A stretch of 64,000 bases of DNA from Brucella thiophenivorans (GTDB taxonomy: Bacteria; Pseudomonadota; Alphaproteobacteria; Rhizobiales; Rhizobiaceae). Shown here piece by piece: positions 26,525 to 37,216 of the stretch. A program made the translations under genes and the position numbers. Location of the stretch: assembly GCF_002252445.1 (NCBI RefSeq), contig NZ_NNRJ01000019.1, forward strand, positions 434,001 through 498,000, written 5' to 3'. The notes beneath the pieces were generated by a model. That model ran no database searches. It was not told where the DNA came from and worked only from the letters and a program-made list of their open reading frames with translations. The stretch's first letter is position 1; the number at the start of each line of letters is the position of its first letter.

Positions 26525-26550
26525 AAAACCCCGCTCAACGCGGGGTTTTT
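26525..26550. terminator. Terminator between tRNA-Leu and CoA-transferase gene
   Basis: AAAACCCCGC-tcaac-GCGGGGTTTTT, a 10-bp stem with T-runs on both strands. It can end both the tRNA transcript and the converging gcdH operon. Confidence 0.9.
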
Positions 26551-26551
26551 G

Positions 26552-27676
26552 TTAAATATCACTGCTATGCTCACCAAGATTAGGCGAGCGCTTATTCAGT
26601 TTCAACTCTGAATCCGAGAATCGGATTGGAGTCCGCAGTCCCGGCACTCCATCGGGATCAATTCTCATCTGGCGCGCGATAAATTGCGGGTCAGAGAAAA
26701 CATCTTCAACCGTATTGATCGGCCCAGCGGGTACACCAGATTTAGCAAGTACTGCCAGAAGATCGTCGCGCATCCATTGTTTCGTGCGCTCTTCCAGCAG
26801 GGCTGTGAGCGCATCGCGGTTGGAGACGCGCGCGGAGTTCGTAAGGAAGCGAGAATCGCTCGCAAGCTCACCAATTCCCAGCAAAGCCGTCAGTTTTGCA
26901 AACTGCCCGTCATTGCCACAGGCGATGATGAAATAACCATCTGATACAGGCAGCGTCTGATAAGGCGCGATATTGGGATGCGCATTGCCCATACGCTTTG
27001 GCGATACGCCTGACGCCAGATAATTCATCGCCTGATTGGCAAGAACCGCCGACATACAATCAAACAGCGCCATATCAATGTGCTGACCTTTGCCTGTGCG
27101 CTCACGCATGATGAGAGCCGACTGAATAGCAATGACGCTGTAAAGCCCGGTAAAGATGTCTGCGAAAGCCACACCTATCTTCTGAGGCTCACGATCTGGT
27201 TCGCCAGTCAGATCCATGATGCCGCCCATGCCCTGGATCATGAAATCATAACCCGCACGTTCCGCATAAGGCCCGGTGTGGCCGAAACCCGTGATTGAGC
27301 AATAGATGAGGCGTGGATTGATCGCTTTCAGGCTTTCATAGTCGAGGCCGTATTTATCAAGACCGCCGAGCTTGAAATTCTCAATCACCACGTCCGCATC
27401 GGCAACCAGCTTGCGTACAAGCTCCCTGCCCTCATCAGAGCGAAAATCAGCTATGATCGATTGCTTGCCACGATTACAAGCGTGGAAATAGGCTGCCGAC
27501 TTTTCGCCTTCAACCTCGATAAATGGCGGTCCCCATGTGCGGGTGTCGTCACCTTCAGGGCTTTCGACCTTGATGACGTCGGCACCAAGGTCGGACAGCG
27601 TCTGTCCGACCCATGGACCAGCCAGAATGCGGGCCAGCTCAATGACTTTAAGACCCGCAAGCGGTGTATTCTGCAT
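26552..27676 (-). CDS. CaiB/BaiF (family III) CoA-transferase, probably for glutarate
   Basis: A 374-residue family III CoA-transferase. Conserved blocks: LAGLKVIELARILAGPWVGQ at the start, DVVIENFKLGGLDKYGLDY, and HIDMALFDCM around 167-176, whose aspartate forms the acyl-enzyme intermediate. It lies 21 bases downstream of glutaryl-CoA dehydrogenase in the same direction, so it most likely activates glutarate with succinyl-CoA (the SUGCT-type reaction) to feed that enzyme. The family also handles formyl, carnitine and itaconate-type acids, so the substrate assignment rests on context. It shares a terminator with the tRNA genes. Confidence 0.85.
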   Translation of the reverse strand: MQNTPLAGLKVIELARILAGPWVGQTLSDLGADVIKVESPEGDDTRTWGPPFIEVEGEKSAAYFHACNRGKQSIIADFRSDEGRELVRKLVADADVVIENFKLGGLDKYGLDYESLKAINPRLIYCSITGFGHTGPYAERAGYDFMIQGMGGIMDLTGEPDREPQKIGVAFADIFTGLYSVIAIQSALIMRERTGKGQHIDMALFDCMSAVLANQAMNYLASGVSPKRMGNAHPNIAPYQTLPVSDGYFIIACGNDGQFAKLTALLGIGELASDSRFLTNSARVSNRDALTALLEERTKQWMRDDLLAVLAKSGVPAGPINTVEDVFSDPQFIARQMRIDPDGVPGLRTPIRFSDSELKLNKRSPNLGEHSSDI

Positions 27677-27697
27677 TTCTCAAAACCTTTCCGACGA

Positions 27698-28882
27698 TCA
27701 GAAGAACGCCTGAATGCCGGTCTGCGCACGTCCGAGAATCAGCGCATGAACATCGTGCGTACCCTCATAGGTGTTGACGGTTTCAAGATTCTGCGCGTGG
27801 CGCATAACGTGATATTCGATTTGAATGCCGTTGCCACCATGCATGTCACGCGCCTGACGCGCAATATCGAGCGCCTTTCCGCAATTGTTGCGCTTGACGA
27901 TGGAAATCATTTCGGGCGCCATTTTACCTTCGTCAAACAGACGACCAACGCGTAAGCTTGCCTGCAAGCCCAGAGCTATTTCAGTCTGCATGTCGGCGAG
28001 CTTCTTCTGATAAAGCTGCGTGCCAGCCAGCGGCTTGTCGAACTGCTTGCGATCGAGACCATACTGACGCGCACGGAACCAGCAATCCTCTGCCGCACCC
28101 AGCACACCCCATGAAATGCCGTAACGGGCGCGGTTCAAGCAGCCGAACGGACCCTTGAGGCCTGAAACATTCGGCAGGAGCGCATCTTCGGAAACTTCGA
28201 CGCCGTCCATGACGATTTCGCCGGTAATCGAAGCACGCAGCGAAAGTTTACCACCAATCTTTGGTGCAGAAAGACCTTTCATGCCCTTTTCGAGTACGAA
28301 ACCACGGATCGCACCATCATGGGCCGTCGATTTTGCCCAGACGACGAACACATCGGCAATCGGTGAATTGGAAATCCACATTTTGGAACCGCTGATGCGA
28401 TAGCCGCCATCGATCTTGTCGGCGCGGGTTTTCATGCCAGCAGGATCGGAACCTGCATCAGGTTCGGTCAGGCCGAAACAGCCAATCAACTCGCCGGAAA
28501 CCAGACCCGGCAGATATTTCTTGCGCTGCTCCTCCGAGCCATAAGCATAGATCGGATACATGACGAGCGACGACTGAACACTCATCATTGAGCGATAGCC
28601 CGAATCGATACGCTCGACTTCGCGTGCCACCAGACCATAGGAGACATAGCCTGCATTGGCCGCGCCATATTCTTCAGGCAGCGTCACACCGAGCAAACCA
28701 GCCTGCCCCATCAGACGAAACAGATCAGGATCGGTCGTTTCATCCAGATAGGCTTTTTCAATGCGCGGCAGCAAAACGTCGCTTGAGAAGGCCTGTGCCG
28801 AATCACGGATCATCCGCTCGTCTTCGGTCAGCTGTTCATCAAGCAGAAATGGATCTTCCCAGTTAAATGCGGCACGCGACAT
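27698..28882 (-). CDS. gcdH: Glutaryl-CoA dehydrogenase
   Basis: A 394-residue acyl-CoA dehydrogenase-fold flavoenzyme that oxidises and decarboxylates glutaryl-CoA to crotonyl-CoA in lysine and tryptophan degradation. Family-diagnostic features: [17 protein letters not shown] at the start, [13 protein letters not shown] and [18 protein letters not shown] for FAD binding, [14 protein letters not shown], and the catalytic glutamate in [12 protein letters not shown] near 366. The ATG at 28882 has GGAG upstream. It forms an operon with the downstream CoA-transferase and is divergent from a LysR-type gene. Confidence 0.93.
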   Translation of the reverse strand: MSRAAFNWEDPFLLDEQLTEDERMIRDSAQAFSSDVLLPRIEKAYLDETTDPDLFRLMGQAGLLGVTLPEEYGAANAGYVSYGLVAREVERIDSGYRSMMSVQSSLVMYPIYAYGSEEQRKKYLPGLVSGELIGCFGLTEPDAGSDPAGMKTRADKIDGGYRISGSKMWISNSPIADVFVVWAKSTAHDGAIRGFVLEKGMKGLSAPKIGGKLSLRASITGEIVMDGVEVSEDALLPNVSGLKGPFGCLNRARYGISWGVLGAAEDCWFRARQYGLDRKQFDKPLAGTQLYQKKLADMQTEIALGLQASLRVGRLFDEGKMAPEMISIVKRNNCGKALDIARQARDMHGGNGIQIEYHVMRHAQNLETVNTYEGTHDVHALILGRAQTGIQAFF

Positions 28883-29883
28883 GAATAATCTCCTCAAATT
28901 CAGTTGGTGAGACTATGGCGCAGCATAATTCGACATGCAATTTACGTTTACTCATCGATCTATTCCATTTAGTAATAGATAATGATTTCACTATCGAGAC
29001 GCCTGCTTCCTTCGACAAGTGCACTTGCTGCCTTTGATGCAGTCGCGCGTTATCAGAGCTTTTCGAGCGCAGCCGAAGAGCTTTCTTTGACGCAAGGTGC
29101 TGTCAGCCGTCAGATTGCTTTGCTGGAGGAACAGCTTGGTGCCGTTTTGTTTGATCGCACCAGCCGCCATGTCATACTGACAGACGCCGGAAGCGCCTAT
29201 CTTCATGCAATAAGCCCTGCCCTTGCTTCCATTCGTGCGGCATCATTGCAGGTCATGTCACAAATGCGTGGGACGACGCTTAATCTGGCATTTCTGCCGA
29301 CCTTCGGTACCCGTTGGCTAATCCCGAGAATCCCGCGTTTTGTGGCGCAATATCCTGATATTATTCTGAATTTTGCCACCCGCATTGGCCAGTTCGACTT
29401 TGAACGCGAAGGTCTTGATGCGGCAATCCATATTGGTCAGCCAGACTGGCCCAATGCCGATTGCACATTTCTGATGGAGGAAACGGTTGCGCCTGTTTGC
29501 AGCTCGGCTTTTCTAAAACAGCATCCGATCAACGGCCCTACAGACCTTTTGCGGCTGCCGCTTTTCAACATGGCATCACGCCCCGGCGCATGGAGCCACT
29601 GGTTCAAAAGCCTCGACATTGCGGCACCTGTTGCGGGCGGGATGCGGTTTGAACAGTTTTCCAACGTCTCGCAGGCCTGTATCGCAGGTCTTGGGATTGC
29701 ACTGATGCCGCTGTTTCTGATCAGTGCCGAAATTGAGAGCGGCCAGCTTGTCGTGGCGTATGAGCACACGGTCAAAAGCCCAAGCAACTATTACTTTGTT
29801 ACACCGCGGGCGCGTGCGAACACCCCTGCGGTCAAAGCATTCCGCGACTGGCTTCTTATTGAAGTCAGTCGCGAGTTTGATCC

Positions 29884-30867
<984 letters not shown>

Positions 30868-30913
30868 GCTTGCTCATATGGTGTGGAACAGTTGAAATAC
30901 AATTTCGTGCCAA

Positions 30914-30945
30914 TAAAAAAGGGCGGCCCGTATGAGGCCGCCCTT
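30914..30945 (-). terminator. Terminator of the RND efflux operon
   Basis: AAGGGCGGCC and GGCCGCCCTT form a 10-bp stem with an 7-8-base loop; on the minus strand it is followed by six T residues. It lies 24 bases after the transporter gene. Confidence 0.9.
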
Positions 30946-30968
30946 AATCTGATTATTCAATACAAGTT

Positions 30969-33900
30969 TCAGTGATGAGAGGCCGGAGCAGGCTGACTGC
31001 CATCCTCCTTCTCTGGAACATACTCACCTTCCACGTCCTTCTCGGCAATGAACGTATAGAACATCGGCACGACGAACAGCGTGAAGATCGTACCGATGGT
31101 GATGCCGGTGAAGATAACCAGACCCATCGAATACCGTGCCGCAGCACCCGCGCCGCTCGCAAGAATCAGCGGTACAACACCAAGCGCCATAGCAGCCGTT
31201 GTCATCAGGATCGGGCGAAGGCGAGTTTCGGCAGCAAGGATAATCGCTTCACGACGCGAATGCCCATGCAGGCGACGCTGCTGATTGGCGAACTCGACCA
31301 TCAGAATGCCGTGCTTCGTTATAAGCCCCACAAGCGTGATCATACCCACCTGTGTATAGATATTGAGCGTACCCAGACCCAGATTAAGCGGAACAATAGC
31401 GCCGAAGATCGAAAGCGGAACCGACATCATGATAATAAAAGGATCACGGAAGCTTTCAAACTGTGCAGCCAGCACAAGATAGATCACTATAACGGCAAGG
31501 CCGAAGGCGATCAGGATCGTGTTGCCCTGCTCCACTTCAAGACGCGACTGTCCCGAATAATCGAGGAAGAAGCCTTCCGGCATCTTGGATTTCGTCAGAT
31601 CAACAAGCGTTTGCAGGCCCTGTCCGGTTGTAACACCTGGCAATGGAAGCGCCGAGATCGTAGCTGAATTAAGCTGGTTAAACTGCTCAATCGCCGCAGG
31701 AGCACCACTCTGATTGATGGTTATGAGAGCCGAAAGTGGGACCATTTCTCCAGAAAGACTGCGAACATAGAACTCACCAAGCTTTTCCGGGTTCGAACGA
31801 TAGACATCCGGCACCTGCGTGATGATGTCGTAGCTGTTTGAATCGCGGTCAAATTTTGCAACCGATGCACCACCGGTGAGCAGACCCAGGGTAGAACCAA
31901 TGTCGCTGACCTGAACACCAAGCGTCGCAGCCCGATCACGATCAATAGAGATCGTCGTTTGCGGCGAATTGAACGACAGAGAGTTCTGAACGATGATGTA
32001 CTGGCCAGTTGCCTGCGCTTCGTTCTTGATTTCTTCAGCAAGCGCAAAAACCTGATCCGCAGGGCCAGTTGATTGCAGAGCAATGGAAATTGGCAATCCA
32101 CCGCCGGTACCCGGAAGCGAAGGCGGAGCAAAGATGAACGACTGGACGCCTGCCACTTTCGACATTCGTTCAGTTAGATCCTGTTGGACTTGTTTCTGCG
32201 AGCGATTGCGATCACTCCAGTCATTCAGTACCCAGAGCGCAATCCCGGAATTGGTGCCACCATCCATACCGACGATTTGAAAGCGTGTTTTAATATCCGG
32301 CGTATCTTTGGTCAGTTCATCAATTTCACGCGCATAAAGATCGGTGTAAGCCGAAGTTGCATATTGCGGCGCATTGATAAGCGCAAACAGCGCGCCTGAA
32401 TCTTCTTCGGGTGCCAGTTCACTTGAGGTTTTCGTAAAGAGGAAGCCAGTAAGAGCAACCAGGCAAATAACGATCAGTAAGGTTACGGGCCGATAATTCA
32501 GCGATCCTGAAACCATACGGTGATAGAATTTTTCAAGCTTTCCAAATGTCTTATCGATGAACTTCTGGAATCGCGTTGCTTCACCATGCTTGAGCAAGCG
32601 TGCGCACATCATTGGCGAGACTGTCAAAGCAGCAATACCGGAAATGATAACCGCACCTGCGAGCGTGAAGGCAAATTCGCGGAACAGCGAACCGGTCAAA
32701 CCGCCGGTAAATCCGAGAGGTGCAAACACCGCAGCCAGCGTAATCGTCATCGCGATAATAGAGCCGGTAATTTCCTTCATGCCCTTGAAGGCCGCATCCA
32801 TAGGACGCAATCCCTCCTCGATATGACGGTGAATATTTTCAAGCACCACGATGGCGTCATCGACCACCAGACCAATCGCCAAAACCATCGCAAGAAGCGA
32901 CAAAAGATTGATCGAGAAACCAAGAATATACAGGAAGAAACACACGCCAATCAGCGAGATCGGAATGGTCACGATCGGAATGAGAACCGAACGGAACGAT
33001 CCGAGGAAGACGATAATCACCAGAATAACGATGGCGACCGCTTCGGCAATTGTTGTGAACACTTCATCGATGGACGAACTGATCTGCTCCGTCGCATCGT
33101 AAACCAGAACAATCGTCATGCCTTCAGGCAATGAATTCTGAATTGATGGCAGCTCCTTGCGCACAGCATTGGCCATGTCGATAGGATTAGCAGCAGGTGT
33201 TGGAAATACACCCAGAAACGTACCGGCAGAACCATTGAACGCAACGATCGTATCGGTGCTCGCAGCCGCAAGCTCGACCTTCGCAACATCGCGCAATCTT
33301 ACAATATCATCGCCGGAAGACTTGATTGGCATAGCACCAAAAGCTTCAGGGGTCTGCAATGTGGATTCAAGCGTAATGGAGGAAGAAACATATTCGTTCT
33401 TCGTTTTGCCTGGCGCCGAAAGAAAGTTCGAAGCCTTGATCGCAGCCAGAACTTCCGGCGCGGTTATCTGTCTTGCGGCAAGCTGGATAGGGTCCAGCCA
33501 AATACGCATCGAATAGACCTGACCACCAAGAATTTCCGCGTTTGCCACACCCTGAATGGTGGACATACGTGGCTGGATAACGCGTTCAAGATATTCGGTT
33601 ATCTGCTCGCCCGTCATATTCGGGTTTTGCGCTGCGAGATACATCGTCGCAAAGTTCTGACCCGTCCCTTTCGAAATCACTGGATCATCAGATTCATCGG
33701 GCAGTTTTCCACGAACCTGATTGACCTTGGCGATGACTTCTGTGAGTGCGGCATCCGGATTTGCACCAAGCTTCATCTGCACAGTCACCGTGCTCGATGA
33801 TTGGCGGCTGGATGAGGTCACATAATCGATGTTTTCAGTGGTAGCGACGGCTTCAGCAATCGGAGCGGTGATGAAGCCCTGAATAAGCTCGGCACTTGCA

Positions 33901-34058
33901 CCCGCATAAGTGGTTGAAACGGTGATAACTGTTTCATCCACCTTTGGATATTCACGGACGGATAGCTGCGCAATCCCCTGAAAACCGAGGAGAATGATCA
34001 TGAGTGCGACGACAGTCGCAAGGACAGGTCGCCGGATGAAAATATCGGAAAAGCTCAT
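30969..34058 (-). CDS. RND efflux transporter, inner-membrane subunit
   Basis: A 1029-residue resistance-nodulation-division transporter that exports drugs or lipophilic compounds by proton antiport with a membrane fusion protein and an outer-membrane channel. Twelve membrane segments are arranged in two halves, each with a large periplasmic loop (about 30-335 and 555-865). The proton-relay aspartate pair is present in TM4 (GLVVDDAIVVLENI, ~400-413), as are FSDIFIRRPVLATV at the start and the RLRPILMTT block. It belongs to the multidrug (HAE-1) branch, close in type to the Brucella Bep transporters. The membrane fusion gene ends 9 bases upstream. No TolC-like gene is nearby, so the channel must be shared. 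Confidence 0.93.
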   Translation of the reverse strand: MSFSDIFIRRPVLATVVALMIILLGFQGIAQLSVREYPKVDETVITVSTTYAGASAELIQGFITAPIAEAVATTENIDYVTSSSRQSSSTVTVQMKLGANPDAALTEVIAKVNQVRGKLPDESDDPVISKGTGQNFATMYLAAQNPNMTGEQITEYLERVIQPRMSTIQGVANAEILGGQVYSMRIWLDPIQLAARQITAPEVLAAIKASNFLSAPGKTKNEYVSSSITLESTLQTPEAFGAMPIKSSGDDIVRLRDVAKVELAAASTDTIVAFNGSAGTFLGVFPTPAANPIDMANAVRKELPSIQNSLPEGMTIVLVYDATEQISSSIDEVFTTIAEAVAIVILVIIVFLGSFRSVLIPIVTIPISLIGVCFFLYILGFSINLLSLLAMVLAIGLVVDDAIVVLENIHRHIEEGLRPMDAAFKGMKEITGSIIAMTITLAAVFAPLGFTGGLTGSLFREFAFTLAGAVIISGIAALTVSPMMCARLLKHGEATRFQKFIDKTFGKLEKFYHRMVSGSLNYRPVTLLIVICLVALTGFLFTKTSSELAPEEDSGALFALINAPQYATSAYTDLYAREIDELTKDTPDIKTRFQIVGMDGGTNSGIALWVLNDWSDRNRSQKQVQQDLTERMSKVAGVQSFIFAPPSLPGTGGGLPISIALQSTGPADQVFALAEEIKNEAQATGQYIIVQNSLSFNSPQTTISIDRDRAATLGVQVSDIGSTLGLLTGGASVAKFDRDSNSYDIITQVPDVYRSNPEKLGEFYVRSLSGEMVPLSALITINQSGAPAAIEQFNQLNSATISALPLPGVTTGQGLQTLVDLTKSKMPEGFFLDYSGQSRLEVEQGNTILIAFGLAVIVIYLVLAAQFESFRDPFIIMMSVPLSIFGAIVPLNLGLGTLNIYTQVGMITLVGLITKHGILMVEFANQQRRLHGHSRREAIILAAETRLRPILMTTAAMALGVVPLILASGAGAAARYSMGLVIFTGITIGTIFTLFVVPMFYTFIAEKDVEGEYVPEKEDGSQPAPASHH

Positions 34059-34067
34059 CTCTGGCGC

Positions 34068-35195
34068 CTATTTCTTATCCGCTTGAGGAATCGGGTTCAC
34101 AGCATTGTCGATCTTCACCGAAATACCGGCAGTAAGCTTGTTCTGGCCAGCCGTGATAACGACATCGCCTTCCTTGATACCACTGGTGATTTCAGCAACT
34201 TCGCCAAAACGGCGTCCAATTTTCACGAAGACCTGCTGTGCAACAAGGTTTTCACCTTCTTTGCTCTCTTCGCCTTCCTTCTGTTCGGCAGGTCGAACGG
34301 CAAAGACGTAATCGCCATAAAGGCTTGATACGATTGTCGTCTGTGGCAGAGTGATAATGTTGTCTTCCTTCGGAAGTTCAACACGAACCTGCACGAATTG
34401 ACCCGGCGTCAACTTGTGATCGGGATTTTCAACCTCGGCACGAACAGAAACAAGGCGCGTCGATGGATCGATCTTCGGATCGATACCGGTAATTACACCT
34501 GTAAAATCGAGCGCATCCATTCCTTGACCAAGCTTTATCGTTTGACCAAGCTTGATCATCGGCAACGACAGTTCTGGAATTGTGAAGTCGACGCGCATAG
34601 TATCGACCTGCTGCAAGGTCGCAATTACTGTTCCTGGTGTGAGATACTGACCAAGATCGACCTTCGAGATACCGATGATGCCGTTAAAAGGTGCGACAAC
34701 AATTTTCTGGTCCAGAACGGCCTGAGATTTCACAACAGCGGCTTTCTTTGCACTGGCCGTAGCTTCGGTTGTATCGGCATCAGAAACAGTACCAAACCCG
34801 CTGGTCCGCAAACTTTGAGCACGCTTCAGGTTCTGGTCGGCAAGAACCGATTCAGCTTTTGCCGCAGCCACGTCAGCTTTCTCGATGCTGCTTTCCATTT
34901 CAAGAAGCACATCGCCCTGCTTAACGTCCTGATTGGCTTTGAAATTTATTGTCTGGACGATGCCATTGAGCTGAACTGTCAGATCAACACCATTTTTTGC
35001 GTTCGCAGTACCAATGGCCTCAATACCCGGAGTCCATGAAGAGGGCGCTACCGTGATCGTTGAAACGGTCTGAGCAGGCTGTTTCATATTGGCAAAAAAG
35101 TCTTTAATGGCCTTTTCCCTGAACAGGTTGAAGCCAACGAGCCCTCCCACGACGATCACGAGAAAGATTATTGCCAGAATAAGGCGTTTGATCAT
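34068..35195 (-). CDS. RND efflux periplasmic adaptor (membrane fusion protein)
   Basis: A 375-residue adaptor linking the RND pump to its outer-membrane channel. It has one N-terminal membrane anchor (LILAIIFLVIVVGGLVGFNLF, ~4-24) and no lipobox, then a biotinyl-lipoyl-like domain, a short helical hairpin (VAAAKAESVLADQNLKRAQSL), a beta-barrel and a membrane-proximal domain. The hairpin is short compared with AcrA. The real ATG is at 35195, with GGAG 10 bases upstream; the frame is open to 35468 but that extension would run across the promoter and into the divergent gene. First gene of the pump operon. Confidence 0.92.
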   Translation of the reverse strand: MIKRLILAIIFLVIVVGGLVGFNLFREKAIKDFFANMKQPAQTVSTITVAPSSWTPGIEAIGTANAKNGVDLTVQLNGIVQTINFKANQDVKQGDVLLEMESSIEKADVAAAKAESVLADQNLKRAQSLRTSGFGTVSDADTTEATASAKKAAVVKSQAVLDQKIVVAPFNGIIGISKVDLGQYLTPGTVIATLQQVDTMRVDFTIPELSLPMIKLGQTIKLGQGMDALDFTGVITGIDPKIDPSTRLVSVRAEVENPDHKLTPGQFVQVRVELPKEDNIITLPQTTIVSSLYGDYVFAVRPAEQKEGEESKEGENLVAQQVFVKIGRRFGEVAEITSGIKEGDVVITAGQNKLTAGISVKIDNAVNPIPQADKK

Positions 35196-35285
35196 TGCCG
35201 ATGCACTCCAGGGCGTCGTTAATGTGCGTGCCTTTTGTTCCTCACAATTTGGTCGCACGTATTTTACTTGAATATCTATCGAAAA

Positions 35286-35314
35286 TAACTGTACCGTCTG
35301 GACGGTATTGTCAA
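35286..35314 (-). promoter_or_regulatory. Efflux operon promoter with embedded TetR operator
   Basis: On the minus strand TTGACA (35309-35314) is followed by a 17-base spacer made almost entirely of the palindrome TACCGTC-tg-GACGGTA (35292-35307, perfect 7-bp arms), then a weak CAGTTA -10. A repressor bound here would block the pump promoter and also the start region of the divergent tetR gene. Confidence 0.7.
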
Positions 35315-35343
35315 CTATTGAACTGTCAGGAGACCTTGAGGAA

Positions 35344-35889
35344 TTGTCGACAAAGAATAAGATCTCTTCGCGAGAGCGCATTTTACGCGCGGCAGTCGAA
35401 CTCGCGCAAGAAGTCGGGCCGGCACATATCTCGCTTGATGCTGTGGCCGCACGTGCTGGCCTCTCCAAGGGCGGTTTGCTTTATTCGTTTCCAACCAAAG
35501 CAAAGTTGCTTGAGGCTGTTGTCGAAGAATACATGAAAGAACACGAACGCGCCATGGAGGTGCAGGAAAGTCTGCAACACGGCGACAAAAACCTTATCGC
35601 TCGCGCGTTTTTCGATGTGTTCCGTATTCAAGCTGATGACGAACCGCCAGCCAGTGGAATCTTGGCGGCTATGGTCGAAAATCCAGATTTTATGATTCCA
35701 GTACGCCATTATCATCGATCGGTGCTTGATCGGATGCTCAATGATGCGACCGACCGCGATCTTGTGCTGGTGACCTATCTTGCGATTGCAGGGCTGGAAT
35801 GCAGTCGGCTGCTCGATTGTGACATCGTAAGCGATGACGAGCGGCACTCAGTGATCTGCCGGCTTGGGAAACTACTCGAAGCCGGCTGA
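35344..35889 (+). CDS. TetR-family repressor of the efflux operon
   Basis: A 181-residue TetR/AcrR regulator. The DNA-binding domain is at about 7-55: RERILRAAVELAQE, then VAARAGLSKGGLLYSFPTKAKLLEAV, the recognition region with GGLLYSFP in place of the usual GxxYxHF. The C-terminal ligand domain resembles the TetR_C group seen with RND pumps. The start is uncertain: TTG at 35344 has AGGAG 10 bases upstream and is preferred, whereas a TTG at 35308 would place the initiation codon on the operator and on the opposing -35. It is divergent from the pump operon and almost certainly represses it and itself. Confidence 0.88.
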   Translation: MSTKNKISSRERILRAAVELAQEVGPAHISLDAVAARAGLSKGGLLYSFPTKAKLLEAVVEEYMKEHERAMEVQESLQHGDKNLIARAFFDVFRIQADDEPPASGILAAMVENPDFMIPVRHYHRSVLDRMLNDATDRDLVLVTYLAIAGLECSRLLDCDIVSDDERHSVICRLGKLLEAG

Positions 35890-35940
35890 AATCGTTAGGT
35901 TCTAACTATTTACCTTATCGCATTGTTCTATGCAAAATTG

Positions 35941-37197
35941 CTAGGCACTCTTGCTGGAAAATGCTCTGGCGACCACCGGAACATAGTTCTCAAGCTCTGG
36001 TGCGGGAAAATGCACTGTTTTTTCTGTTTCAGCCGAAAGGTAGAGCCCCATCATCATTTCTACCACGGCAAGACCATCTGCAAATGTTTCAATAGGTATT
36101 ATGCCTTTTCTAAAACACTCGGTCATATGGCGATTTTCATCGGTGTATCCATAAACACCCGGTTCATCTTCCAACACCGGCATCAACCCCTGTTCGGCAT
36201 TTTGCTTTTCAACAAGATCTTCACCCTCACCGCCCTTGACCTCGCGCGACATAAAAATGCGCAGACCCGTATTCAGCGAATTGTATTCAAGCGCATATTC
36301 AGGCCCTAAAAGTTCAAGCTGGATACGCAATCCGGCACCCACATAAGCCCATGAGGTTGTAGCTTCGATCATCAGCTCGTTGCCGTCCTCATCCTCAAGC
36401 GCCACGACACCGCGCGCAAAATCTTCGGATGGCCTGTTGCGATAATCGACGCCCGAACCATAACGCGCACGCAGCTGATCGGCATAATGCGGACGCGTCC
36501 ATTTGAGATTGGCAACCGTTCCATTGACTGACTTAACCCGCAGCGTGTTGCGCTTTGCATCAGGTGGCGTCAGAAGATGCCGCGCAACTTCAAGGCTATG
36601 GCACATCATATCCGATAAAACACCGCCGCCCTGTTTGTCGCCCTGCCAGAACCATGCCTCATGCGGACCAGAATGCTCTTCGGCCGCTCGCGCCAGATAT
36701 GGCCTGCCGGTTGTTGCAGCCGCTCTGCGCCAGATAATTTCCTTGCCTCGCGCCACCGGCGTACAGAAAACCTGATTTTCGAGATAGCCGTGGTTAAGGT
36801 CAGCATCTTCGGCGAGATGCAGCATCTCGCGCGCCTCGCCAACCGTTCGCGCAAGAGGCTTTTCACAGGCAACCGCAAAAACTTTCGACCGCCCTGCTTT
36901 CACTTCTGCATGAATAACGCGCATAATATCGAGACGCGTATGGTTGGGTGATGTCACCCAGATTGCATCGACATTTTCATCGGCAAGCATGCTCTCAAGC
37001 GTTGCATGCGAGCGGCAATCACCCAGTTCAAGCTCGGAAACAAGTCTGGCAAAGCGCGACCGCTTTTGTTCATCGCGACTATAGACTGCGACAACATCAA
37101 TATTGCGCACACCGATCATCGAGCGGAGATGAAACTGTGCGATGAAGCCGGAACCGATAAAGCCGATCCGCAGTCGCTCTTTAGGCAATGTCGTCAT
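35941..37197 (-). CDS. Gfo/Idh/MocA-family NAD(P)-dependent oxidoreductase
   Basis: A 418-residue sugar or polyol dehydrogenase-type protein. The N-terminal Rossmann domain has GFIGSGFIAQFH (13-24) and the conserved EKP motif as CEKPLART, with the catalytic Lys in EKP. The C-terminal beta-sheet domain carries the conserved GGGVLSDMMCHSLEVARHLL, whose His is the usual catalytic partner. Last gene of the ABC transporter operon, 19 bases downstream of the LacI gene; it probably performs the first oxidation of the imported sugar, inositol-like compound or derivative. The exact substrate cannot be read from sequence. Confidence 0.87.
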   Translation of the reverse strand: MTTLPKERLRIGFIGSGFIAQFHLRSMIGVRNIDVVAVYSRDEQKRSRFARLVSELELGDCRSHATLESMLADENVDAIWVTSPNHTRLDIMRVIHAEVKAGRSKVFAVACEKPLARTVGEAREMLHLAEDADLNHGYLENQVFCTPVARGKEIIWRRAAATTGRPYLARAAEEHSGPHEAWFWQGDKQGGGVLSDMMCHSLEVARHLLTPPDAKRNTLRVKSVNGTVANLKWTRPHYADQLRARYGSGVDYRNRPSEDFARGVVALEDEDGNELMIEATTSWAYVGAGLRIQLELLGPEYALEYNSLNTGLRIFMSREVKGGEGEDLVEKQNAEQGLMPVLEDEPGVYGYTDENRHMTECFRKGIIPIETFADGLAVVEMMMGLYLSAETEKTVHFPAPELENYVPVVARAFSSKSA

Positions 37198-37216
37198 GTA
37201 TTCCTCCCGAATATGA

